From: SIG636 sp045592105 | GTDB lineage: Bacteria; Bacillota; Clostridia; Oscillospirales; CAG-382 | DNA: 25,089 bases | Assembly (NCBI GenBank): GCA_045592105.1 | Contig: JAZNUB010000011.1 | Location: 1 to 25,089 of the forward strand | Direction: 5' to 3' | Shown: positions 1-7,610 of the stretch, piece by piece | Position numbering within the stretch: position 1 is the stretch's first letter | Layout: every line of letters starts with the position of its first letter | Translations under genes and position numbers: made by a program | The notes under the pieces: model-generated | Databases searched by the model: none | The model's input: only the letters and a program-made list of their open reading frames with translations | What the model was told of the DNA's origin: nothing

Positions 1-22
1 GAAAAAAATAAATTAATTATGT

Positions 23-48
23 AAAAGACAGCCATATAATGACTGTCT
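23..48 (-). terminator. Rho-independent terminator of the CxxC micro-ORF
   Basis: On the minus strand AGACAG and CTGTCT pair around an 11-nt loop and are followed at once by TTTT. It lies just after the stop codon of the 48-residue ORF at 54-200, which supports that ORF as a real transcription unit. Confidence 0.6.
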
Positions 49-53
49 CAGTT

Positions 54-200
54 TTATTTAGACTTAGCAGAATTTCCTGCATTTTCACCGCCAGGGCCGT
101 CTCTTCGGTCTGTCTTGTCACAAGGACGGCATTGTCCGGTAGATATCCATTGATTGTTGGTAGCAGTTTTTTGTTTGCCGTTTTTGTTGTTTTCATTCAT
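54..200 (-). CDS. 48-aa hydrophilic CxxC micro-protein, unknown function
   Basis: A short ORF with ATG at 198-200, a good ribosome binding site (GAGGTGAT, about 7 nt upstream) and a terminator right after the stop. The product begins MNENNKNGKQKT and is rich in Asn, Lys, Gly and Asp. It carries one C-R-P-C motif near residues 24-27 followed by a charged, glycine-rich tail (DRRDGPGGEN). It has no signal peptide or membrane segment. One CxxC could bind metal or form a disulfide, but a single pair is weak evidence. A small hairpin (TATTG/CAATA with a GCAA loop, about 214-233) sits directly before the ribosome binding site and may affect translation. I do not recognise the family. The case for a real gene rests on the ribosome binding site plus terminator, not on homology. 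Confidence 0.55.
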   Translation of the reverse strand: MNENNKNGKQKTATNNQWISTGQCRPCDKTDRRDGPGGENAGNSAKSK

Positions 201-243
201 AATAATATCACCTCTTGCTTATTGTTGCCAATAGCAGAGGAAA

Positions 244-272
244 ATATAAAATAAACACAAACAAATTAGCAA
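244..272 (-). promoter_or_regulatory. Possible sigma-A promoter for the micro-ORF
   Basis: On the minus strand TTGCTA (267-272) and TTATAT (244-249) are 17 bp apart. Both hexamers deviate from consensus in an AT-rich stretch, so this is tentative. If real, the palindromic element at 283-401 lies upstream of the start site rather than in the leader. Confidence 0.3.
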
Positions 273-282
273 CAACGACCTC

Positions 283-401
283 CGGGTTATCGCTAAAGCG
301 CCGGCTTACGGTACCCAAAAAATTATCGGGCTTATAAAAGCCCTCATTTTTTGACCGTAGCGCCAACACATACGAGCCACGCTCGTCGTTCTCATAACCC
401 G
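283..401. repeat. Multi-stem palindromic element (possible structured RNA)
   Basis: Outer arms CGGGTTAT (283-290) and ATAACCCG (394-401) are perfect complements. Inside are a 6-bp hairpin ACGAGC/GCTCGT (372-386) and a long stem built from TACGGT/ACCGTA (307-312/354-359), AAAAAAT/ATTTTTT (317-323/346-352) and GGGCTT/AAGCCC (328-333/338-343) with an ATAA loop. The fold would be a three-way junction on either strand. Both ends resemble the anticodon arm of the neighbouring initiator tRNA, in opposite orientations. It matches no riboswitch class I can name. It may be a mobile palindromic repeat, a small RNA, or a tRNA-derived remnant. Confidence 0.5.
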
Positions 402-407
402 ACAAAG

Positions 408-432
408 AAAAAGCACCTGCCAACGCAAGTGC
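408..432 (-). terminator. Terminator of the tRNA-Leu/tRNA-fMet operon
   Basis: On the minus strand GCACTTGC and GCAGGTGC form an 8-bp stem (one G-T pair) with a GTTG loop, followed by TTTTT. It begins 6 nt after the CCA end of the initiator tRNA. Confidence 0.85.
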
Positions 433-437
433 CAAAC

Positions 438-514
438 TGGGTGCAGGGGCCGGATTTGAACCGACGGCCTCCGGGTTATGAGCCCGACGAGCTACCGAAC
501 TGCTCTATCCCGCG
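438..514 (-). tRNA. Initiator tRNA-Met (anticodon CAU) with an atypical acceptor stem
   Basis: A 77-nt cloverleaf with an encoded CCA end. Initiator marks are visible: a C1/A72 mismatch and the run of three G-C pairs (GGG/CCC) in the anticodon stem around CTCATAA. The D arm (GAGC...GCTC) and T arm (GTCGG/CCGGC around TTCAAAT) are intact. Three oddities are present in the acceptor: A7 faces C66, G4 pairs with U69, and the discriminator base is C, where bacterial initiators normally carry A73. It is the second gene of an operon with tRNA-Leu(TAA), 47 nt downstream of it. It could be a diverged but working copy or a decaying duplicate. Confidence 0.9.
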
Positions 515-561
515 ATATATCTTTACTGATGACGGTATTACCGTCAACACCAATAATCTGT

Positions 562-650
562 TGGTGCCGGAAACCGGGCTTGAACCGGTACGGGGTTTTA
601 TCCCCGCGGGATTTTAAGTCCCGTGCGTCTGCCAATTCCGCCATTCCGGC
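562..650 (-). tRNA. tRNA-Leu (anticodon TAA)
   Basis: An 89-nt class II tRNA with acceptor GCCGGAA, anticodon loop CTTAAAA, a long variable arm (CGGGGATAAAACCCCG) and an encoded CCA. It is the first gene of the two-tRNA operon and reads TTA/TTG codons. The promoter lies 14 bp upstream. Confidence 0.95.
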
Positions 651-663
651 GTCAGCAAAAGAT

Positions 664-692
664 ATTATATACTATTCGTTACCATTTGTCAA
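664..692 (-). promoter_or_regulatory. Consensus sigma-A promoter of the tRNA operon
   Basis: On the minus strand TTGACA (687-692), an exact 17-bp spacer, then TATAAT (664-669). Both hexamers match consensus perfectly, as expected for a strongly expressed stable-RNA operon. Confidence 0.92.
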
Positions 693-738
693 GCCCTTTT
701 TTGCGTTTTTTATTAGCTTGTTTTGGTTTATTTTAGCG

Positions 739-1773
739 TTAGTTGCCGTATAGTGCTTTATTTAAATCATCTGTTAGGCGTGCCAAGGTGCGAAACGGTA
801 TGTTTTTTCCTGCGCTGTCATAATCAATAGTGGTGTAAATAACCAATATATACGGGTGCGGGGCATATACCACCGCGATGTCGTGATAAGCGATATTGCC
901 AGGCCTCATTGCGCCGTATTTTTGAAGCACCTTATGCTCTTTAAGCTCTGCACCTATTTGGTAATTATAGCTTGCATTGCAGCCTGCCGCTTGCATAAGC
1001 GCAAGATTTTCGCCATTGTATAGCGCGGTATCGAAAAGCAACGCCGCCATAGTAGAGGCGGTGCAATTGGTGTAGCCGTTTGCGGCTGTTGCGTAATTAA
1101 TGCCCAAGCTTTTAACGTATTCTAAATACCCCTTTTGCCCGTACTTTTCTATCAGCATCGAGTAAGCGATATTGTCGCTATATCTTAAGGTGTAATCCAT
1201 CAAAGTGGCAATCGTATAATTAACGCCTGTTGCGTAGCCCTTCATAACGCCTGAGCCATCTGTTTTGTGCCTTGCTTCAAAAAGCATAGTATCGTTAAGG
1301 TTTATCTCGCCCTTGTCTGCAAGGGTGCAAAGGTATTTAACGTAGGGAAGCTTTGCCGTGCTTGCCGTTTTAAAAATCTTGTCACAGCCAAACGCGGCGT
1401 AAGCGTTATACTCAAGATCGCAATAAAAATAACCGTAGCCTGTGCCTTCTAAATACGCCTGTAAAGCGTTAAGCTCGTCACATCCATCGATGTTGGTTGT
1501 AAACCCTGCGGCAGACAGCCCCGCAATCTCGGCGGTAATCTCCTCGGTGCTTGGCGCAGGCGGCTCTATGCTTTGATCGTCCGTGGTTTCCTCCACGGAT
1601 ATAACGAAAGAGCTTTCCTCCTCCTGCACGCTTTCTTCGCTTGATGCGCTAAAGGACACCTCCTCAAAGCTTTCTTCGCTTGTTTCTGCGCTGTTATCGA
1701 CAACGGTTCTTTCGGCGCAAGCCGATAGCAAAACAAACGATAATATAAATAAATAACACAATAGCTTTTTCAT
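739..1773 (-). CDS. Class A beta-lactamase-like serine hydrolase lipoprotein
   Basis: A 344-residue exported lipoprotein: a hydrophobic signal peptide ends in the lipobox LSAC (Cys19), followed by about 60 Ser/Glu/Thr-rich residues that would act as a linker. The catalytic part (about 95-335) belongs to the beta-lactamase/serine-transpeptidase-like superfamily (beta-lactamase2 type). It has S138-T-A-K141 (SxxK), S199-D200-N201 (SDN), and K285-Y-G where classic enzymes have KTG. The KYG variant occurs in the Gram-positive relatives, which may act on peptidoglycan rather than on drugs, so a resistance role should not be assumed. The ribosome binding site GGAGG is 6 nt before ATG. It starts 15 bp after the preceding gene and is the last gene of the activase operon. 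No clear terminator follows. Confidence 0.82.
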   Translation of the reverse strand: MKKLLCYLFILSFVLLSACAERTVVDNSAETSEESFEEVSFSASSEESVQEEESSFVISVEETTDDQSIEPPAPSTEEITAEIAGLSAAGFTTNIDGCDELNALQAYLEGTGYGYFYCDLEYNAYAAFGCDKIFKTASTAKLPYVKYLCTLADKGEINLNDTMLFEARHKTDGSGVMKGYATGVNYTIATLMDYTLRYSDNIAYSMLIEKYGQKGYLEYVKSLGINYATAANGYTNCTASTMAALLFDTALYNGENLALMQAAGCNASYNYQIGAELKEHKVLQKYGAMRPGNIAYHDIAVVYAPHPYILVIYTTIDYDSAGKNIPFRTLARLTDDLNKALYGN

Positions 1774-1788
1774 AAAAACCTCCGTTTG

Positions 1789-3048
1789 TTATACCATTGC
1801 CGCTGTTTGCTCAGGCGTTTTTGCATTGGCAAGCATCAGCTTAATGCGGTTTTCCTGATTAACGCGTGATGCGCTTGCATCATAGTCGATAGCAACTATG
1901 TTTATATCGGGGTTGCGGTCCTTAAGCGGCTTCATCATCCCCTTGCCGCATATATGGTTGGGCAAACATCCAAACGGCTGTGTGCAAACGATGTTTTTAA
2001 TGCCGCTGTCATAAAGCTCAAGCATTTCGGCGGGCAACAGCCACCCCTCGCCCATTTTACAGCCGTGGCTCATATAGCTTGATATAAGCTGCGTTGTGCG
2101 CTTGAAAGAAGCAGGTGCGCGGAAAACACCGTGGTCTTTAATAAGCTGTATCATCTCCTGCTGTTTCTTTAAAAGAAACGAGTATACAAGCTTTATCAAA
2201 GGATAGCTTAATCTCCCTTTACGGTACAGCTTGTAATCCATAAGTGAATTGAAAATACAATACAAAAAGAAATCAAAAAGCCCAGGGATAGTAACCTCCG
2301 CGCCGTTATCAACAAGCATCTGCTCAAGGTTGTTGTTGCCCAGCGGTGAGAACTTAACATATATTTCGCCAACTATGCCAACCTGCACCTTTTTATCCTT
2401 GGATTTAGGGATAGCGGCAAACGCATCCAAAATTTTAACGGTGTTAGCCTTTAGCTTCTTGAAGGAGATACCTTCCTTTTCCATATCCTCTATAAGCATG
2501 GTGCAATACCTATCGGCAGTAGCTTGCGTTTCGCCCTTGTTAAGCTCGTACGGCTTGCATTGGTTGCGTAGCGAGAAAAGCAGGTCCCCGTATATGATAG
2601 AGTAAATGCAACGTTTAAGGGCAGAGATGGAAAGCTTAAATCCGGGGTGCTTTTCAAGCCCTGCGAAGCTGAAGGAGATAACGGGGATATGCCCAAGGTT
2701 TGCTTTTTTTAAAGCCTTGCGTATAAGCGAGATGTAGTTGGATGCACGGCATCCGCCACCTGTTTGAAAATATAAAAGCGCAACCTTGCTTGTATCGTAT
2801 TTGCCCGAAAGAAGCGCATCCATAAACTGCCCTATAACCAATATCGCGGGATAACAGGTGTCGTTATGGCAATACTTAAGCCCAATCTCCGGTATCTGCG
2901 GGTTGTTATTGTTAAGCAGCTCCACGTTATAGCCCTCTCCGCGCAGAACGTTTGCTATAAGCTGAAACTGCAAGGGAAGCATATTAGGGGCAAGGATGGT
3001 ATAGTCCTTCTTCATTTCCTCCGTAAACGCAACGTATTTTTCCTCCAA
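1789..3048 (-). CDS. 2-hydroxyacyl-CoA dehydratase-like C-terminal part of the activase, encoded separately
   Basis: A 419-residue protein matching the C-terminal portion of the large (about 1,400 aa) acyl-CoA dehydratase activase-related proteins of Clostridia. Visible features are CHNDTCYPA near residues 60-68, the glycine-rich FQTGGGCRASNY (about 94-105), SHGCKMGEGWL (about 328-338) and a cysteine-rich TQPFGCLPNHICGKG stretch (about 356-370). These cysteines suggest an Fe-S or substrate-binding role (inference). The start is TTG at 3046-3048, 2 nt after the stop of the activase gene and about 8 nt after AAAGGGGG, so translation is probably coupled. An ATG 11 codons further in has GGAGG only 2 nt away, which is too close. 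The two proteins together (975 + 419 aa) equal the usual single chain. Confidence 0.75.
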   Translation of the reverse strand: MEEKYVAFTEEMKKDYTILAPNMLPLQFQLIANVLRGEGYNVELLNNNNPQIPEIGLKYCHNDTCYPAILVIGQFMDALLSGKYDTSKVALLYFQTGGGCRASNYISLIRKALKKANLGHIPVISFSFAGLEKHPGFKLSISALKRCIYSIIYGDLLFSLRNQCKPYELNKGETQATADRYCTMLIEDMEKEGISFKKLKANTVKILDAFAAIPKSKDKKVQVGIVGEIYVKFSPLGNNNLEQMLVDNGAEVTIPGLFDFFLYCIFNSLMDYKLYRKGRLSYPLIKLVYSFLLKKQQEMIQLIKDHGVFRAPASFKRTTQLISSYMSHGCKMGEGWLLPAEMLELYDSGIKNIVCTQPFGCLPNHICGKGMMKPLKDRNPDINIVAIDYDASASRVNQENRIKLMLANAKTPEQTAAMV

Positions 3049-3050
3049 GG

Positions 3051-5978
3051 CTATAACCCCCTTTCCTCTAAAGCCCCGATAAGGCTTCTAAGCCGTATTT
3101 TAACTGCACCAAGATTGGTAATTTCGTCTATCTTAAGCTGTGTATAGTATTTACCGCCGTTTTCAAGAATCGTTCTAACCTCGTCGGTAGTGATGGCATC
3201 AACGCCACAGCCAAAGGAAACAAGCTGTATAAGCTGAACATCGCTGTTTTCAACCGCAAACGCCGCCGCACGGTATAAGCGGGAATGGTACGTCCATTGA
3301 TTAAGCACGCCAAGACTATCCGGCGTTTTTGCAAGATGGCAAACGCTGTCCTCACTAACAACGGCAAGCCCCAAGGAGTTAGCAAGCGTGTCTATCCCGT
3401 GGTTTATTTCGGGGTCCAAGTGGTACGGTCTACCCGCCAGAATTGCTATACGCGCGCCCCTTCTTCTTGCTTCAGCAATAGCCTCCTCACCCTTTTGGCG
3501 CAAGGCTTGCATATATCCGTTGTAGCACTTAAAGCCGTGCTTTACAGCGCGCATAAGCTGGTGCGAGGAGAATTTGCCAAAGGTTTCCTCTAAACACTCG
3601 CCCAACGTTTTTGCCAAAATGCGCGTAGAATTTATGTTAAGGTACGGATATAAAAGCTTTGTACCTTGCTTTATATCCATATTTCCTGCCAAAAGCTCGG
3701 AATAATATGCAACAACGGGGCAGTTGAAGTGGTTTTGCCCTGCTTTTTCGTCTATGTTATATGAAAGGCAGGGATAGAAAACGGCGTCCACGCCTTTTTC
3801 AACCAGCTCCTCAATATGCCCGTGCATAATCTTGGCGGGATAGCAGGCGGTATCAGACGGTATGGAAAACTGCCCTTTTTCGTAAGTGCGTCTTGTTGAA
3901 AGACCCGACATAACGGTTTTTATCCCAAGGCTTTGAAATATCCCGTGCCAAAGCGGCAACAGCTCCAGCATACCAAGAGCCAACGGCAAGCCTATAGTGC
4001 CGCGCGTTCCGTTGCCAACGGGTAGGGAAGAAAGGTACTCCCTTTTATATTCGTATACGTTAGGTAGCTTGCCTTCGCTTGACGCAAGCCCCAACCCCTT
4101 TTCACAGCGGTTGCCCGATATGTATTTTTTGCCACCTTCAAAGGTGTTTATGGTTAGATGACAATTGTTGGTACAGCCGCGGCATACCGTGCTTTTTACG
4201 TCGTGCGTAAAGCTTTTAAGCTGTTCAACGGTTATAAGCGTGCTTTCTTCACAGCGCATAGCGCACAGCGCGGCACCAAACGCGCCCATAAGCCCTGCTA
4301 TCGCGGGGCGTATAACGTTCCTGCCAAGCTCCTTTTCAAAAGCGCGCAAAACTGCATCGTTTAAAAACGTTCCGCCCTGCACAACCACGTTTTCGCCCAG
4401 CTCCTCAGGCGAGGAAGCGCGAATAACCTTATAAAGTGCGTTCTTAACCACGCTTATGGAAAGCCCTGCGGATATATCCTCAACCGCCGCGCCTTCCTTT
4501 TGCGATTGCTTAACGGAGGAGTTCATAAACACGGTGCATCTGCTGCCAAGGTTTACGGGGTTATGCCCAAAAATGCCGCGCTTTGCAAACTCGGCTATAT
4601 CAAAGCCCATAGATTTAGCAAAGGTTTCCAAAAAAGAGCCGCAGCCGGAGGAGCACGCCTCGTTAAGCATAATGCTGTCAATAGCGTTGTTCTTTATGCG
4701 GAAGCATTTAATGTCCTGCCCACCGATATCCAGTATAAAGTCCACCTGCGGCATAAAATGCTTTGCCGCGGTGTAGTGTGCAATAGTTTCCACAATGCCC
4801 AAATCCACACCGAACGCGTGCTTAATAAGCTCCTCGCCGTATCCCGTAACGGCACTGCCTTTTATCGTTATTTTGTTGCTTGTTAGGCTATATATTTTTG
4901 TAAGCTCTTCTTTAACTACCTCCACGGGGTTCCCACGGTTAGAGGCGTAATAGCTATATAAAATCTCCTTGTTTTCGGATATAAGAGTAAGCTTGGTCGT
5001 GGTACTGCCACAGTCTATGCCCAAATAAGCGTTTCCGCTGTATTCCTCTATATTCACGGAAGGAACCGTTGCGGCGGTATGCCTGTTTATAAATGCGCGG
5101 TAATCTGCTTGGCTTTCAAAAAGCGGAGGCAACCTGTTTTGTGATACCGTGATTTCCTTAACTGCCTTTATCTTGTTCAATAGCTCGCTTGCACAAAGCA
5201 CCGTGCCGTTTTCCTTTGCGTATATAGCCGCACCCATAGCAACCGAAAAACGCGCATAGGCAGGGAAAACAGCGTTCTCGTCGGAAAGACCAAGCGTTTC
5301 CTTAAACCGCGCGCGCAAGCCCTTGCAGTAGTGCAAGGGGCCGCCAAGAAACAAAACCTTGCCGCTTATTCGCCTGCCTTGCGCAAGCCCTGCGATAGTT
5401 TGGTTTACCACCGCTTGATATATGCTTGCGGCAACGTCCTCCTTTAGCGCACCTTGGTTTAAAAGCGGCTGTATATCGGTTTTGGCAAAAACACCGCAGC
5501 GCGAAGCTATCGGATATATTTTTGTGTGCTTTAAACTAAGCTCGTCCAGCTCGTCGGGGCCAAGGTCCAAAAGCGTTGCCATCTGGTCTATAAACGCACC
5601 CGTACCGCCCGCACAGCTACCGTTCATCCTTTCGTCAACGCCGCCATCAAAGAAAATAATCTTTGCATCCTCGCCGCCAAGCTCGATAACGCAGGAGGTA
5701 TCCGCTTCAAGCTGCTTAACCACTTCGCCCGTGGCAAAAACCTCTTGTATAAACGCAATACCCGCGCTTTCCGCCAACCCAAGCCCGGCAGAGCCTGATA
5801 TAGCCACGGAAATGTCATTGTCCCCTGCAAGCGGGCAAATCTCCTCAATAAGCTCACAGCATTTTTCGCGCACCTTGGAAAAATGGCGTGAGTATTTTTC
5901 GTATACAACCGTACCGTTCTTTAAAAGCACGGCTTTTGCTGTTGTAGACCCTATATCAATACCAAGTAAAAAGCTCAT
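3051..5978 (-). CDS. Double-ASKHA 2-hydroxyacyl-CoA dehydratase activase (BadF/BcrA type) with DUF2229 region
   Basis: A 975-residue ATPase of the HgdC/BadF/BcrA family. Family members hydrolyse ATP to push one electron from an Fe-S cluster to a partner enzyme. Two ASKHA units are visible: GIDIGSTTAKAV at the N-terminus with cluster-ligand motifs GSCAGGTG (Cys122) and ASRCGVFAKTD (Cys161), and GIDCGSTTTKL near residue 320 with ACSSGCGSF (Cys442/446) and GSRCTVF (Cys481). After about residue 590 comes a DUF2229-like part beginning with C-R-G-C-T-N-N-C (599-606) and another Cys at 625, a possible extra metal site. I chose the ATG at 5976-5978 because AGGTG precedes it and homology starts there; the open frame extends 23 codons further up. 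No dehydratase alpha/beta subunits are nearby, so the partner is unknown. Confidence 0.85.
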   Translation of the reverse strand: MSFLLGIDIGSTTAKAVLLKNGTVVYEKYSRHFSKVREKCCELIEEICPLAGDNDISVAISGSAGLGLAESAGIAFIQEVFATGEVVKQLEADTSCVIELGGEDAKIIFFDGGVDERMNGSCAGGTGAFIDQMATLLDLGPDELDELSLKHTKIYPIASRCGVFAKTDIQPLLNQGALKEDVAASIYQAVVNQTIAGLAQGRRISGKVLFLGGPLHYCKGLRARFKETLGLSDENAVFPAYARFSVAMGAAIYAKENGTVLCASELLNKIKAVKEITVSQNRLPPLFESQADYRAFINRHTAATVPSVNIEEYSGNAYLGIDCGSTTTKLTLISENKEILYSYYASNRGNPVEVVKEELTKIYSLTSNKITIKGSAVTGYGEELIKHAFGVDLGIVETIAHYTAAKHFMPQVDFILDIGGQDIKCFRIKNNAIDSIMLNEACSSGCGSFLETFAKSMGFDIAEFAKRGIFGHNPVNLGSRCTVFMNSSVKQSQKEGAAVEDISAGLSISVVKNALYKVIRASSPEELGENVVVQGGTFLNDAVLRAFEKELGRNVIRPAIAGLMGAFGAALCAMRCEESTLITVEQLKSFTHDVKSTVCRGCTNNCHLTINTFEGGKKYISGNRCEKGLGLASSEGKLPNVYEYKREYLSSLPVGNGTRGTIGLPLALGMLELLPLWHGIFQSLGIKTVMSGLSTRRTYEKGQFSIPSDTACYPAKIMHGHIEELVEKGVDAVFYPCLSYNIDEKAGQNHFNCPVVAYYSELLAGNMDIKQGTKLLYPYLNINSTRILAKTLGECLEETFGKFSSHQLMRAVKHGFKCYNGYMQALRQKGEEAIAEARRRGARIAILAGRPYHLDPEINHGIDTLANSLGLAVVSEDSVCHLAKTPDSLGVLNQWTYHSRLYRAAAFAVENSDVQLIQLVSFGCGVDAITTDEVRTILENGGKYYTQLKIDEITNLGAVKIRLRSLIGALEERGL

Positions 5979-6037
5979 ATCAACACCTGTGTAATTAAAA
6001 ACTATATAAAATACAATATTGTCCCTTTTAATACGCA

Positions 6038-6066
6038 ATTTTAACATAATTATATCGTTTTGTCAA
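6038..6066 (-). promoter_or_regulatory. Sigma-A promoter of the activase operon
   Basis: On the minus strand TTGACA (6061-6066), a 17-bp spacer and TAAAAT (6038-6043). It lies 60 bp before the chosen ATG of the activase and overlaps the frame's upstream extension, which supports the shorter start. Confidence 0.8.
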
Positions 6067-6134
6067 CTTTTAAGATAATTTGTCGAATTATGGAAGATAC
6101 GGCTTTTATTAACGGTGCTTTAAGAAAAACGCTG

Positions 6135-6140
6135 TATAAT
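6135..6140 (+). promoter_or_regulatory. Probable -10 box (TATAAT) of the glycosidase gene
   Basis: An exact TATAAT 30 bp before the ATG at 6170. No good -35 hexamer sits 16-18 bp upstream, so the promoter is weak, activated or not sigma-A. Confidence 0.45.
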
Positions 6141-6169
6141 CCCAAACATCAAGGTGTTGAGAGGGTAAT

Positions 6170-7072
6170 ATGAAAAGTAAACTTTTTGGTATATTGTATC
6201 CGTTGCTGCTAACGGCGTTTACGGTTTTTGTTTTGCTGGACTTTTTTGTGATAGAGCGTGTTTACGTAGTAGTGGAAAGCTCAAGCGTTGAGCATTCGGA
6301 GCAGGGGAGTACAGCCTCTGATATAAGCGTTGATAGCGGCATCCAAACAGAAAACAGCTACACGGACGAAAACATAAGCATCGTTATAACGGAGCACCGT
6401 GTTGAAAACACAACCGTATACGTGGCGGACGTGAATATAAAAAACGTTTCGTTTTTGAAAACCGCTTTTGCCGAGGATAAATACGGCAAAAACGTGAAAG
6501 AAAAAACTTCCGTAACTGCGGCAAACAAAAACGCTTTGCTTGCCGTAAACGGGGATTATTACAGCGCAAGAGAAGGCTGTGTATTGCGTAACGGCGTGCT
6601 GTATAGAGAATTTTCGGGCGATAGCGAGCAGGAAGCGCTTATTATCAACGCAGACGGTAGCTTTGATTTCGTATATGAAAACGAAGCTAACGCAGACGAG
6701 CTTGTGGCTCAAAAGGCGTTGCAGGTGCTGTCCTTCGGCCCTGCATTGGTTAAAGATGGCGAAATAAGCGTTGGCGTGAACGACGAGGTTGATAAAGCGA
6801 TGAGGAACAATCCGCGCACCGCGATAGCGTGGTATGGCGGCACGCATTACGCCTTTGTTGTTGGCGACGGTAGAACAAGCGAAAGCCAAGGCTTATCGCT
6901 TTACCAGCTTGCAACGTTTTTGCAAGGGCTTGGTGTAAAGGCGGCGTATAATTTGGATGGCGGCGGGTCATCTACCATGTATTTCGGCGGAGAGGTTATC
7001 AATAACCCCACAACGAACGGCAAGCGTATATCTGAAAGGGAGGTAAGCGATATTGTATACATCGGATATTGA
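6170..7072 (+). CDS. Membrane-anchored phosphodiester glycosidase (NAGPA domain)
   Basis: A 300-residue protein with one N-terminal membrane segment (about 6-30), a Ser/Glu-rich spacer, and a NAGPA domain (PF09992 family) on the outside. Typical pieces are present in order: AVNGDYYS (about 124-131), a LSFGPALVKDG strand (about 187-197), NNPRTAIAW (about 213-221) and the signature NLDGGGSSTMYF (about 261-272). Family members remove sugars held by phosphodiester bonds, and in Firmicutes are often found with surface polysaccharide genes. No such genes are adjacent here, so the substrate is open. The ribosome binding site GAGAGGG lies 5 nt before ATG. The next gene overlaps its 3' end by 20 nt, suggesting an operon. 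The activase operon is divergent. Confidence 0.88.
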   Translation: MKSKLFGILYPLLLTAFTVFVLLDFFVIERVYVVVESSSVEHSEQGSTASDISVDSGIQTENSYTDENISIVITEHRVENTTVYVADVNIKNVSFLKTAFAEDKYGKNVKEKTSVTAANKNALLAVNGDYYSAREGCVLRNGVLYREFSGDSEQEALIINADGSFDFVYENEANADELVAQKALQVLSFGPALVKDGEISVGVNDEVDKAMRNNPRTAIAWYGGTHYAFVVGDGRTSESQGLSLYQLATFLQGLGVKAAYNLDGGGSSTMYFGGEVINNPTTNGKRISEREVSDIVYIGY

Positions 7073-7448
7073 GAACAACAAAAAGCAAAACGCAATCACG
7101 GCTATAGCTTTTTTAGCCAGTACCGCTTTTTGCGGCTTTTTCAGCTCTGTTTACGCTAAATACAGCCACGGCGTAAGCTCTGATTATATGGTGTTTTTGT
7201 GTGCCGTTCCCTTTATATGCGGCGTGATACCCTATACGCTGTTATATCTGCTAAAGCTTAAATCTCCGCAAAGGTTGATAAAGCACGTTTATAATTGCGG
7301 CGTTGCAACGCTTGCGGTTGGCTTTTGCCTTGCAGGTGTGTTTGAGATATACGGTAGCAAGTGTGCGTATGTGCCCGTTTATTTTTATGTAGGCATCTTG
7401 CTTATGATAATAGGCGCGATATGGTATATAATTAAGCTTATTAAGTGA
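7053..7448 (+). CDS. Small four-segment membrane protein, unknown function
   Basis: A 131-residue protein with four predicted membrane helices (about 15-35, 45-66, 83-100, 107-128) and short polar loops. I do not recognise the family. The TTG start at 7053 overlaps the glycosidase gene by 20 nt and has GGGAGG about 9-10 nt upstream, inside that gene, so the two are probably translated from one message. A terminator follows at 7473-7511. A role beside the glycosidase at the membrane is possible but unproven. No in-frame ATG gives a better start: the next Met falls near residue 46, inside the second helix. Confidence 0.6.
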   Translation: MYTSDIENNKKQNAITAIAFLASTAFCGFFSSVYAKYSHGVSSDYMVFLCAVPFICGVIPYTLLYLLKLKSPQRLIKHVYNCGVATLAVGFCLAGVFEIYGSKCAYVPVYFYVGILLMIIGAIWYIIKLIK

Positions 7449-7472
7449 TAAAAGAAAGCAACAATAAAGCAC

Positions 7473-7511
7473 AGCCGGTAGGTACAGTTGTATTCTATCG
7501 GCTTATTTTTT
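7473..7511 (+). terminator. Rho-independent terminator after the glycosidase operon
   Basis: AGCCGGTAG (7473-7481) and CTATCGGCT (7495-7503) form a 9-bp stem with one G-T pair, followed by TATTTTTTG. It separates this operon from feoAB. Confidence 0.85.
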
Positions 7512-7610
7512 GCGCCAACACATAAACCCTTGTGGCAATACGGCAAAATTCGGAATAGTATGACAACAGCAGGTATTTGCTTGTGTGCTTTTATTGAAAG
7601 GTTTGGTGCT

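Noticed and set aside
208..435. 75-codon minus-strand reading frame starting MALALAG
   Set aside because: It begins inside the tRNA terminator and runs through the palindromic element; there is no ribosome binding site.
5422..5994. 190-codon plus-strand frame
   Set aside because: It is the shadow of the activase gene on the opposite strand, which has clear motifs and a ribosome binding site.
7512..7610. Fur box or promoter upstream of feoA
   Set aside because: TTGTGG and TAGTAT are 20 bp apart, too far for sigma-A, and no inverted 19-bp Fur-like repeat is apparent.
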